Below, piece by piece: positions 47,370-55,701 of a DNA stretch of 64,000 bases (the stretch's first letter is position 1; each line of letters opens with the position of its first letter). Under the pieces are notes generated by a model. It did no database searches, was not told the DNA's origin, and was given only the letters and a program-made list of their open reading frames with translations. The DNA comes from Brasilonema sp. UFV-L1. Lineage in GTDB: Bacteria; Cyanobacteriota; Cyanobacteriia; Cyanobacteriales; Nostocaceae. The stretch covers positions 32,370 through 96,369 of the forward strand of contig NZ_QMEA01000009.1 of NCBI RefSeq assembly GCF_012912105.1, given 5' to 3'. The position numbers and the translations under genes are program-made.

Positions 47370-48179
47370 CTATTTTGTTAATTCATACCAAGTTCTTTGA
47401 CCAACTATGCCATCTGCTGTTAAATTCTGTTTGTTTTGAAAAGCTTTGACAGCAGCCTCTGTCAAGGCACCAAAAACCCCATCAACTCGAATAGTATAGC
47501 CATTAGACGATAACAATTGTTGCAGGACTCTGACAGCAACACCTGAGCTACCAAAACGCAAAGCTGGTAAAGATGGACCAGTATTTATCTGAGAAACCAT
47601 CTGATAACTACTTTTACCAGTCAACCCTTGCTTTCTTTGACGAAAAACTTCTCTAGGTGAAGTGTCTGAGGCTATTTGGAACTTCATGAAATAAGTAGAA
47701 GCAAGCATCATCTTCTTACTTTCTTTGAGCGGACTCTTGTGAAAATTTCGGATAGTGTTTCTCCAGTCTGCTACCAACTGAGGGATAGGATTAAAAGATA
47801 AAAGCATTTCTGGCTTTGCACAGACATCAAAGCATCGAGTTTCTTTAATAACATCCTTTGTTGTGTCCTTTCTTGCAATCTGGAAATTCTTAGCTCTACT
47901 TATATGAAAAGAGATTTCATAAAGAATATTTTTTTCTGCGAAATTTAGTATACTTTCATTTTTTATAGCTATGACTGATGTAGCAACTTGGGCAGCTATA
48001 TCAGACTGCACAAACTCAGGTGGTGTAATTTGAGCAGCTGACACTATCTGAGACGGCTGCCTTTGTGTTAACTTCTCCTCGTCATTGTCTGGCTGAACTA
48101 GTGGCAGTTGCAGTGCAATGCTTGGAGGTAGTTGTCCTGTTGCTAACACACCCGTCATCAGCAGGGCAAGATCTGTCAT
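47370..48179 (-). CDS. peptidoglycan-binding domain protein
   Basis: 269 residues. The C-terminal ~65 residues form a PG_binding_1 domain: LRFGSSGVAVRVLQQLLSSN, GYTIRVDGVFGALTEAAVKA and DGIVGQRTWYEL. The remainder is unrecognised and lacks a clear signal peptide. It shares the C-terminal domain with the gene at 48776. Such cyanobacterial proteins may anchor to or sense the cell wall; no enzymatic domain is visible. Confidence 0.85.
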   Translation of the reverse strand: MTDLALLMTGVLATGQLPPSIALQLPLVQPDNDEEKLTQRQPSQIVSAAQITPPEFVQSDIAAQVATSVIAIKNESILNFAEKNILYEISFHISRAKNFQIARKDTTKDVIKETRCFDVCAKPEMLLSFNPIPQLVADWRNTIRNFHKSPLKESKKMMLASTYFMKFQIASDTSPREVFRQRKQGLTGKSSYQMVSQINTGPSLPALRFGSSGVAVRVLQQLLSSNGYTIRVDGVFGALTEAAVKAFQNKQNLTADGIVGQRTWYELTK

Positions 48180-48441
48180 TGTATTTCATTTTACTAACAC
48201 CCATGTTTCCTTTGACAGTAAAAGTTACTGCTATTCCGGAAGAGACAGGACAGAAAAATAAAAAAATCTAATAAATTCTTTTCAAAGAATCGGCGAAATA
48301 TGATTAAACGTTTTGCATTCATTATATGGAATGTTCATAAAGTCCAAAAGTTCCCTCACTTATATCTTGCACCAGGGTCAAAAACAGGGTTTTTTTGAGA
48401 ATGACGACGAATGACGACACAAGCCTTAGGGGGGACCACAA
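48180..48441. other. spacer before hairpin element 1
   Basis: No supported gene. A repeat with acagggtttttttgagaatg lies near 48385-48400. The remaining spacer to 48775, past the hairpin element, also holds repeats only. Confidence 0.4.
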
Positions 48442-48517
48442 AAATAAAATACCAGCCGTCAGACCTAGATCCCTCGACACCAACCCGTTACCGTTAAACA
48501 CGGCTGGTATTTTATTT
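48442..48517. other. structured hairpin element, copy 1
   Basis: A perfect 18-bp stem (48442-48459 with 48500-48517) encloses a 40-base loop with cctagatcc and acccgtta. Copy 2 at 50256-50330 keeps the loop but differs at several stem positions, always compensated on the other arm. T-rich tracts flank the stem on either strand, so orientation is undetermined. Confidence 0.75.
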
Positions 48518-48775
48518 CCAGGCAAATGCCTTACTTTAATTTTCTCTTCAGGAACCCGGTTTTTTAGGTTTTGTCGAGAATGCTGAGCCAGCAAGCATGA
48601 GCGACTGGCGCTCTTCAAAGCGGGTGTGTACGCAGCGCTCTGCGGAGGTCATTCCCGGAGAGCGCAAGATGTTAGTTTAGATAAACAATTAGTATTAATA
48701 ATACACAAATATGAATTATGAGTTATCTAAAGTTTCATCATTTATAATCACATAGTATGCTAGTTAAATTTTTGA

Positions 48776-49111
48776 CTAACCTGACAATACAGCCCAAGTT
48801 CTTGCACCAACAACTCCGTCTGCCACTAAACCACGCGAACTCTGGAAAGCTTTAACAGCAGACTCTGTGAGCGCACCAAAAACTCCATCAGTTTGAACAA
48901 AGTAGCCATTAGATACTAAAAGTCGTTGTAAGGTTCTTACAGAACTACCCGCATCACCAAAGCGTAGAGTCGGTAGACCACCTGAACGGAAAGCAGTTTG
49001 CTTCATTATTGATTGTAATTTAAATTGTGATTTAGGTTGTGATTCAGATTGTGCCTTAGGCTGTACTAATGGTTGTTCTTCGGGTTGTCCTTGATTTGTA
49101 GATTCTTCCAT
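48776..49111 (-). CDS. small peptidoglycan-binding domain protein
   Basis: 111 residues. A Gln/Glu/Ser-rich N-terminal stretch with repeats of the type QPKAQSESQPKSQ precedes a PG_binding_1 domain (LRFGDAGSSVRTLQRLLVSN, TDGVFGALTESAVKAF, DGVVGARTW). The domain is close to that of the 47370 gene, so the two are probably paralogues. No signal peptide is obvious. Confidence 0.85.
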   Translation of the reverse strand: MEESTNQGQPEEQPLVQPKAQSESQPKSQFKLQSIMKQTAFRSGGLPTLRFGDAGSSVRTLQRLLVSNGYFVQTDGVFGALTESAVKAFQSSRGLVADGVVGARTWAVLSG

Positions 49112-49318
49112 ATAAATGAATTTATAAAACTAATTTTCATGCATTTCAACCGTATCTAGATTGCCAAAGAATTAACTCACCCGATAGAGTTATGTGGAAT
49201 TTTGTATGAAACTATACCTAGATTAACATTGACACTCCCCATAAGTAGAATACGACAAATTTTTAGTTCAGAGCAGTTTTATTGATAAAGCATTTGGCAA
49301 TTTATTCGGGACATAAAA

Positions 49319-49555
49319 ATGCTCACTGTGATTATTCCCACGGATGAATCCAGGGTTTTGCAAACTCGTGATCATCGCTCATCAGTAGTTCGGTATTATC
49401 CTGTGGATATTCTTCATACTCATGAACATTGTTTCCGCATTTTTTGGAAAGTTTTAAATACTGAGATATGGTTGCATCATATCGAAGAGGGAAAATTGAC
49501 GGTGACTAGCACCTCTAAACCCATGTGCTGTATAGGATTGACCGAATTATCGTAG
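49319..49555 (+). CDS. doubtful hypothetical protein, 78 residues
   Basis: No family is recognised and the ribosome-binding site is weak. In its favour, a strong plus-strand terminator follows about 70 bp after the stop. Confidence 0.3.
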   Translation: MLTVIIPTDESRVLQTRDHRSSVVRYYPVDILHTHEHCFRIFWKVLNTEIWLHHIEEGKLTVTSTSKPMCCIGLTELS

Positions 49556-49627
49556 AAAAAGTATGTGGTGCAATCCGGAGTATCCCTCGCTTGCCTGATG
49601 CTGGGTTTATGACACAATAACTAAAAA

Positions 49628-49660
49628 GCGAATCGCGTATACACGCGATTCGCCAATTTT
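49628..49660. terminator. Rho-independent terminator
   Basis: A perfect 11-bp GC-rich stem (49628-49638 with 49643-49653, loop atac) followed by attttt on the plus strand. Five T also follow on the minus strand, so it may act in both directions. Confidence 0.8.
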
Positions 49661-49857
49661 TGGTTATCTCCCTAAACTCTTTGTTGGTAAAACACAAAAC
49701 ACTTCGGATGTTGGGCGCAACCGAAGCGATCGCCTATAAACATTGATTCGGTTAATGCACCAGAAGCTCACTTAACTAATTTGTTACATACTTTCCAAAT
49801 ATCTTCTTTTGGAAAACTTGGCACCTCTGATTTTACGTTGTTTGAAGAAAAAGTAAC

Positions 49858-49974
49858 CTATGATGCTTCAAAGCGTTTGTTTTTGAAATTCAAAATGGCA
49901 GACAGTAACCTGGGAAACGCAAGACACACTATAACGTTGATCAAGGTTAGGAATAGACCATCCATCAAACTCAT
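49858..49974 (-). CDS. small membrane peptide P1
   Basis: 38 residues, MSLMDGLFLTLINVIVCLAF then PRLLSAILNF and a basic tail. AGAGGG precedes the ATG at 49974. The core aligns with P2 (50357-50602): LTLIN, VCLAFP and LS are shared. In the 17 aligned codons of that core, nine are synonymous differences and four are replacements, the pattern of selected coding sequence. One predicted membrane span. No family recognised. Confidence 0.65.
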   Translation of the reverse strand: MSLMDGLFLTLINVIVCLAFPRLLSAILNFKNKRFEAS

Positions 49975-50255
49975 AGATAACCCTCTGTTTCTAAAGGTGC
50001 TTTTTATATACTCTTTTATTTTGAAGCAAAACTCATTCAAATTGCAAAAAGCAAAATTTGAATTTATTGTGATATCTATAAGTAAGTTTTAATATAGAAA
50101 TTTTTGAATATAACTATAGATTGAATGATGACTTCCTAAAAAATTAAATTCAGTTATCAGTTAATCGTAAAGATTTATGTATTTTCCATACAAAATAGAT
50201 ACAAATCAGATGTATTGATTTCTGGATGAAGTTAACTGATAAGGCACTTACCAGT

Positions 50256-50330
50256 AATAAAATGTCCCGCCGTCAAACCTAGATCCTGTATACCCACCCG
50301 TTAACTTAATACACGGCGGGACATTTTATT
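50256..50330. other. structured hairpin element, copy 2
   Basis: A perfect 18-bp stem (50256-50273 with 50313-50330) and a 39-base loop sharing cctagatcc and cacccgtta with copy 1. It lies 27 bp past the stop of the P2 peptide gene and could form the 3' end of its mRNA. Confidence 0.75.
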
Positions 50331-50356
50331 TTTTGGATCTCCCTAACCTGATACTG

Positions 50357-50602
50357 TTAGCCTGGAGAACACCTCTCACAAAAATTTGGACTGAATTTAC
50401 AAAATGGTCTTCTTGTCAAGGCATAACTTGTACAAAACGGAAAACTGGTAATTTCAGTTTTGTTCTTTTGTATTTTTGAACTCCTCTGCCATAACTGACT
50501 ACACTTAGTTTTAGTAGCCATGATGATAGATAAAATTTTAGGAAATGCAAGACAAACAGTAATATTTATGAGCGTTAAGAGTGAAATGTCTATCAAACGC
50601 AT
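50357..50602 (-). CDS. small membrane peptide P2 with Cys-rich tail
   Basis: 81 residues. The N-terminal hydrophobic span MRLIDISLLTLINITVCLAF with PKILSIIM is paralogous to P1. The C-terminal half is polar and holds five Cys (CSQLW, FCTSY, FCKFS, NFCERCSPG). No strong Shine-Dalgarno was seen. Function unknown; a small regulatory or toxic membrane peptide is possible. Confidence 0.6.
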   Translation of the reverse strand: MRLIDISLLTLINITVCLAFPKILSIIMATKTKCSQLWQRSSKIQKNKTEITSFPFCTSYALTRRPFCKFSPNFCERCSPG

Positions 50603-50866
50603 AGGTGCTCACTTTACTTTTACGAATGAGGTGATTATTGCTTCTATTTAAGAGCAATATTTCTGTAAGAAGTTGAAAGCAAAATTTTGCCTTGCTTTTA
50701 TCTGAGATAAATGTACTATAACATAAACTTTTGTTAATCAAGAGATGCCTCAAATTGTGAGGGTTGGTATAGACAGAATAAAATGTGTCATTTGAGATTT
50801 GCTATTTCAACCACAGATCGGAATATGCTGGAGATATAAGAAATTTTCTATTTCAGGAGATGTGTT

Positions 50867-52861
50867 ATGTCGAAAACATACGATATTTCTTCTATAATCT
50901 CTAACGTTTCTGAGCAAGATCGCCGTGAGTTACAACGTTTAGCAGATTACTCCAATTTGAAATCATTGCCAGAAATATGGTCGTTGGTAGCAAAGCGATG
51001 TGGCGATACTGTTGTGCTTCGCGACCCTCATGCTAAACCAGAAGTTGTGATTACGTATACGCAACTCTTTCAAAAAATTCAACAATTTGCCGCTGGATTG
51101 CAAGCATTTGGGGTGAAACCAACAGAGCGTGTTTCCCTGATTTCAGATAATAGTCCCCGCTGGTTCATTGCAGATCAGGGGATTATGACTGCTGGGGCGG
51201 TTGATGCAGTACGTAGTTCCAAGACAGAACGAGAAGAACTTGTCTTTATCTTGGAAAATAGCGGTAGTAAGGCGTTGGTTGTGGAAGATTTGAAAACTTT
51301 CAACAAGCTGCGATCGCGTCTTCAGGATTTGCCAATTGAGCTAGTCATCTTACTTTCAGATGAACTATCATCAACAGATGAAACCCTGAAAATAGTAAAT
51401 TTCACTCAGTTACTTGAAATTGGAGCAAATCATAGTTTGACACCAGTCAAGCAAACTTACGATAGTTTGGCCACACTGATGTACACTTCTGGTACGACAG
51501 GCAAACCCAAAGGGGTGATGCTCACTCATGGCAATTTGATGCACCAAGTGCTAGTATTTGGGACGGTATTGCAACCGCAACCAGGAGACATTGTTCTGAG
51601 CATCCTCCCAACTTGGCACGTCTACGAACGCAGTTGTGAGTATTTCTTACTTTCTCAAGGTTGTACACAAATTTACACGAATTTGCGCTCTATCAAACAG
51701 GATTTGAAAGAATTTAAACCCAATTACGTGGTGTGTGTACCCCGCTTATTGGAATCAATTTATGAAGGAGTGCAAAAGCAGTTCCGCGAACAAAGCGCAA
51801 ACAAACAACGCTTGATTAACTACTTTCTAGGGGTTAGCGAAAAGTATATCAAAGCGCGGCGAATAGCCCAAGAATTGAGTTTAGAAAATATAAACCCCTC
51901 AATGGTCGAGCGATTAGCAGCTAGTATACAAGCATCAGCTTTGTTTCCTCTCCACGCTGTGGGAGAACGACTTGTTTACGCCAAGATACGGGAAGCAACG
52001 GGGGGAAAAATCAAGCAGATGATCAGTGGTGGCGGTGCGCTTCCCAAGCATATAGATGATTTTTTTGAAATTATTGGTGTAGAAATTTTGCAGGGCTACG
52101 GCTTGACAGAAACTTCTCCTGTGACTCATGTGCGTCGTCCTAAGCACAATTTACGTGGTTCATCTGGGCTACCAATAGCAGGTACAGAATTTAAAATAGT
52201 CGAACCTGAAACTCGTAAAACTTTGCCAGTTGGAGAGCGAGGTTTGGTGCTGTTGCGGGGACCACAAATTATGCAAGGCTATTATCAAAATCCTGAAGCA
52301 ACAGCGAAAGCTATTGACACAAATGGTTGGTTTAATAGCGGTGACTTGGGTTGGGTGACGCCACAAAATGACTTAGTACTGACCGGACGGGCAAAGGATA
52401 CGATTGTATTAACCAATGGGGAAAATATTGAACCGCAACCGATTGAAGATGCGTGTTTGCGATCGCCCTACATAGATCAGATAATGCTTGTTGGACAAGA
52501 CCAACGCAATCTCGGTGCATTAATAGTCCCCAATTTAGAAGCCCTACAAAAATGGACGGAAGCAAAAAATCTGCATCTACGTCTACCAAATGAAGCCGCC
52601 CAACAAATAAGTACTGAAGATTCTCAAGGCAAGACAGAGGTCAGCTTGGAGAGTAAAATGATTCAGGATTTATTTCGGCAAGAATTGATTCGGTTCGTGC
52701 AAAACCGTCCAGGCTATCGACCGGATGACCGCATTGGTCCGTTCAAGTTCATTTTAGAGCCGTTTTCTATGGAAAATGGCTTGATGACACAAACACTGAA
52801 AATTAGGCGACACGTCGTGATGGAGCGCTATTGCGATATTATTAACCAAATGTTTGCCTGA
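50867..52861 (+). CDS. aas: AMP-dependent long-chain acyl-ACP/acyl-CoA synthetase
   Basis: 664 residues of the ANL adenylating family. The phosphate-binding loop is LMYTSGTTGKPKGVMLTHGN, then the A5 motif QGYGLTETSP, the hinge LVLTGRAKDTIVL and NGENIEPQPIEDA. The closest characterised cyanobacterial type recycles free fatty acids to acyl-ACP; acyl-CoA ligase activity cannot be excluded. AGGAG at 50855-50859 precedes the ATG. Confidence 0.92.
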   Translation: MSKTYDISSIISNVSEQDRRELQRLADYSNLKSLPEIWSLVAKRCGDTVVLRDPHAKPEVVITYTQLFQKIQQFAAGLQAFGVKPTERVSLISDNSPRWFIADQGIMTAGAVDAVRSSKTEREELVFILENSGSKALVVEDLKTFNKLRSRLQDLPIELVILLSDELSSTDETLKIVNFTQLLEIGANHSLTPVKQTYDSLATLMYTSGTTGKPKGVMLTHGNLMHQVLVFGTVLQPQPGDIVLSILPTWHVYERSCEYFLLSQGCTQIYTNLRSIKQDLKEFKPNYVVCVPRLLESIYEGVQKQFREQSANKQRLINYFLGVSEKYIKARRIAQELSLENINPSMVERLAASIQASALFPLHAVGERLVYAKIREATGGKIKQMISGGGALPKHIDDFFEIIGVEILQGYGLTETSPVTHVRRPKHNLRGSSGLPIAGTEFKIVEPETRKTLPVGERGLVLLRGPQIMQGYYQNPEATAKAIDTNGWFNSGDLGWVTPQNDLVLTGRAKDTIVLTNGENIEPQPIEDACLRSPYIDQIMLVGQDQRNLGALIVPNLEALQKWTEAKNLHLRLPNEAAQQISTEDSQGKTEVSLESKMIQDLFRQELIRFVQNRPGYRPDDRIGPFKFILEPFSMENGLMTQTLKIRRHVVMERYCDIINQMFA

Positions 52862-52901
52862 TGATTCCACCTGCAAATTATAGAGTACACGTGAAACATT
52901 T

Positions 52902-53351
52902 ATGGATGCCTCCAAATCTCAACTGCTCTTAAAACGCGTTGTTAACGTCAAAGCGATTGTCACTAACCTTTGGAAAGAGGAAGTGCAACAGCAATTGCAG
53001 GCGCAAATCAATCAAATTGACCAGCAACTGCAACAAATCGACATGGAAGGACAGCGGGCAATTTCAGCAGTTCAAAAGCAGAGTCTGCAACCACCAGGTC
53101 CTCAAACCCTGCAACAAATTGAGAATATTCAAGTTCAAATTAATCAAAAGAAAAGTGAGCTTTTGGAGCAGAAAAATCAAAGTCTGCAAAACCTTCAGCA
53201 AGTTCAGTTTCTAGAGTTGGATCAAGAAGTTAACCAATTCCAAATGGAAGGTTTTTTCCGCGTGGAACCAGGCGATAACTTGATTAGCAAATTACAGGTA
53301 GAAGTTGTGCTACGTGATGGTGTTGTAGAAGAAATTCGCGGTGATATTTAA
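52902..53351 (+). CDS. YlqD-like coiled-coil protein
   Basis: 149 residues. N-terminal LLLKRVVNVKAIVT, a long Gln-rich coiled coil (EEVQQQLQAQINQIDQQLQQ and on), then a short beta region GDNLISKLQVEVVLRDGVVE. This layout matches the YlqD family, of unknown function. It starts 40 bp after aas and is probably co-transcribed with it. Confidence 0.8.
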   Translation: MDASKSQLLLKRVVNVKAIVTNLWKEEVQQQLQAQINQIDQQLQQIDMEGQRAISAVQKQSLQPPGPQTLQQIENIQVQINQKKSELLEQKNQSLQNLQQVQFLELDQEVNQFQMEGFFRVEPGDNLISKLQVEVVLRDGVVEEIRGDI

Positions 53352-53404
53352 ATTTGTCCTTTGTTTTTGGTTGTTGTATGCTGACTGAGACTAAGAACAA
53401 ATAA

Positions 53405-53929
53405 CTATTGACAGGTTTGGGTTGACTGTGATTTACGAAGGCTACTTCCAGGTATACATTGTACCTGGGAGCCAGCCCAAACAATTTGCCACGCACGAGG
53501 AGAACTCACCAAAAGCGATCGCCCAAAGGTTGTTAGTTCAACTCGATGTTTAATTGCTTTGAGAGAGTTTTCGGCTGGCTCTATTTGCGTAATTGTGACT
53601 AACGCTTGATTGGGGTAGGGATAATAAACCTCAACCTTGCGAGTTTCTTGCTTTGAGTCCATGTCATCAAAGGCATTGAGCGCAAGCTCAGCAGGATCAC
53701 TGCCTTGCAGAGGAGAGCTGATACTTTCTAGAGGTACAGGATTATAATTTGCCCGCTCTGGGTTAACAATCTCCTCTTTGATGTGTACATCTGAAAACTG
53801 AGGTGGTTGCTCATTGTTCAGATTAGAAACCGCTTCAGATGGCTGGCGCTGGGTGATGTAAACGCCAGTCGCAGCGGTGGCAAAGAGACTTAATACCACA
53901 ATCAAAAACAATTTCAACTTTGCCGACAT
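53405..53929 (-). CDS. hypothetical exported or membrane-anchored protein
   Basis: 174 residues. An N-terminal signal or anchor (KLFLIVVLSLFATAATGVYI) is followed by a polar linker and a C-terminal domain (TRKVEVYYPYPNQALVTITQ, RAWQIVWAGSQVQC) with two Cys near the end. I recall similar uncharacterised cyanobacterial proteins but no named family. Convergent with the YlqD-like gene. Confidence 0.7.
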   Translation of the reverse strand: MSAKLKLFLIVVLSLFATAATGVYITQRQPSEAVSNLNNEQPPQFSDVHIKEEIVNPERANYNPVPLESISSPLQGSDPAELALNAFDDMDSKQETRKVEVYYPYPNQALVTITQIEPAENSLKAIKHRVELTTFGRSLLVSSPRAWQIVWAGSQVQCIPGSSLRKSQSTQTCQ

Positions 53930-54189
53930 AAAACTTAAAAATCAATTCAAACAGGTTAAATATCAATTTTGAATTTTAGATGAAGGTACCGTCCTTCCTC
54001 TTCTTGCTTTTGATTGGAATTTAGATTTTATCGAGCCGTGATCACAAATACAAATAAATAGACCATGAGGTCCTAATATAGTTCCTCTGCGCGAAGAGCA
54101 ATCAGAGGTATCAGGATGTAGAGGTTTGAGATTTTTATTATCTGATAAAAGTTTAATAGCGACTATCTGACATCTTAAGATCTAGGTTT

Positions 54190-54230
54190 CCGTGAACTAC
54201 CCCGCCGCATAGGCGGACGGGGCTTCTGTA
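54190..54230 (-). ncRNA. predicted omega-RNA 3' hairpin at the tnpB right end
   Basis: GC-rich hairpin (54200-54222 on the plus strand) overlapping the tnpB stop, then tagttcac reading out of the element. The decayed tnpB at 42.4 kb ends the same way: a hairpin and tagttcac. The omega-RNA extent and guide are inferred from the family, not seen directly. Confidence 0.5.
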
Positions 54231-55417
54231 CTCGCGGGGGAATGCCTCAACTTGGACTTTCGCCCAAGCCTTGGTCTTACTTCCCCTCCTACAGCAGAGA
54301 CGGCTGAACCATCCGCCTTTAGCATTCTGATACCCTCTGATCTAATATTGATAGCTGCATTGCCATCACGATCGTGGTGAGTACCGCAGTGGAGACAAGT
54401 CCACTCTCGCACTTCTAACAGCATCTCACTCACTTGATAGAAACAATTAGAACAGAGTTTAGAGCTAGGAAACCATCTATCAATTTCAACCAACTTCGCG
54501 CCTTTACGCTCAAGCTTATAGGACAAAAAATTGATAAATGTTCCCCATCCAACATCAGATATTGCTTTTGCCAACTTGTGATTCCGAACCATGCCCTTGA
54601 CATAAAGGTTCTCTACTATGACAGCTTGGCTATCGCTGACCAACTTGTAACTAAGTTTATGTAGAAAATCTTGCCGCGAATTGCTAACCCGTTCGTATAC
54701 TTTGGCAACTACTTTTCTATACTTATGTCGTGAGTTACTTCCTTTTTGCTTTCGTGCTAATTTCTGCTGCTTACGCTTTAGGTTCTTTTCATGTTTAGCT
54801 AGATGTTTTGGGTTGTCGTATTTAGAAACCTTTTCACCATCGGTAACAACAGCAAAATGCTTCAAACCTAAATCAATGCCATAAATCTTACCTTGTGTAG
54901 TGGTAGGAGTTTCCCCCTCTACCTCGGTTAGGATAGATGCAAAATATTTACCAGCAGGCGTTTTGGAAACAGTTACGGTTTTGATAGTACCTTCAATAGG
55001 TCGATGTATTTTAGCTTTAACCTCCCCAATATTTCCTGGAAGCTTTACATTCCCATTTACAACTTTCACATATTGAGGGTATTGAATAGACTGTTTCCCG
55101 TGTTTAGATTTGAATCTAGGAAACCCTGCACGTTTTTCAAAGAAGTTTTTATATGCGGTAGTTAGATTAAGTGTAGTAGCTTGTAAAACTTGGCTATAAC
55201 AATCCTTTAACCACTCGGTTTCTTCTGCTTTCTTTAGTGTGGGTAAAAGTGCATTGAGTGCTGAGCGTCCTAAGCCCTTGCCTGTATCCTTATAAGCTTC
55301 TATTGACTTATTTAATGCATAATTCCACCACCAACGAGCACATCCGAATGTTTGCGCCAGTTGTATTTGTTGCTTTTTATCGGGGTATAGGCGAACTTGG
55401 ATAGCTTTATATAACAC
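54197..55417 (-). CDS. tnpB: TnpB, RNA-guided endonuclease of an IS200/IS605-type element
   Basis: 406 residues. RuvC acidic residues: Asp182 (GIDLGLKHF), Glu269 (VIVENLYVKG) and the last Asp in HHDRDGNAAINI. Zinc finger: CSNC (322-325) and CLHC (341-344). All are intact. No tnpA is adjacent, so this is a stand-alone tnpB element. TnpB proteins use an omega RNA from the element's right end as guide; here the right-end hairpin lies inside the last codons. Confidence 0.95.
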   Translation of the reverse strand: MLYKAIQVRLYPDKKQQIQLAQTFGCARWWWNYALNKSIEAYKDTGKGLGRSALNALLPTLKKAEETEWLKDCYSQVLQATTLNLTTAYKNFFEKRAGFPRFKSKHGKQSIQYPQYVKVVNGNVKLPGNIGEVKAKIHRPIEGTIKTVTVSKTPAGKYFASILTEVEGETPTTTQGKIYGIDLGLKHFAVVTDGEKVSKYDNPKHLAKHEKNLKRKQQKLARKQKGSNSRHKYRKVVAKVYERVSNSRQDFLHKLSYKLVSDSQAVIVENLYVKGMVRNHKLAKAISDVGWGTFINFLSYKLERKGAKLVEIDRWFPSSKLCSNCFYQVSEMLLEVREWTCLHCGTHHDRDGNAAINIRSEGIRMLKADGSAVSAVGGEVRPRLGRKSKLRHSPASTEAPSAYAAG

Positions 55418-55701
55418 TCAATATCACCTCCTTAAGCATCTATCTTATCACTATATACATTAGCGATAAAGTGATTTTCGGCTAAATTTGGAAATTGTAT
55501 GGCGTTCCGCCACGCTCCGCTATCGGACATCCATAAAGGATGTACCTCACATTTTCCGGGGCAACCTCGCCCACCGCATGGCGGACTCTTGAATTCCGCC
55601 TAATTAGTTAAACTTCGCACCGAGAAGAGCGAGGTCAAGATACAATTCGATCTGACACAAACTTATTAGTCCATTCATTATCGATTCACCAAACCACCTA
55701 T
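55418..55701. other. left end of the tnpB element and pdhC leader
   Basis: Holds palindromic repeats (gcgttccgccacgctccgct near 55501) and the presumed left end of the tnpB element. No gene. Confidence 0.4.

Noticed and set aside
49781..50092. A 103-codon plus-strand ORF
   Set aside because: It lies opposite the P1 peptide, whose coding is supported by synonymous divergence from P2.
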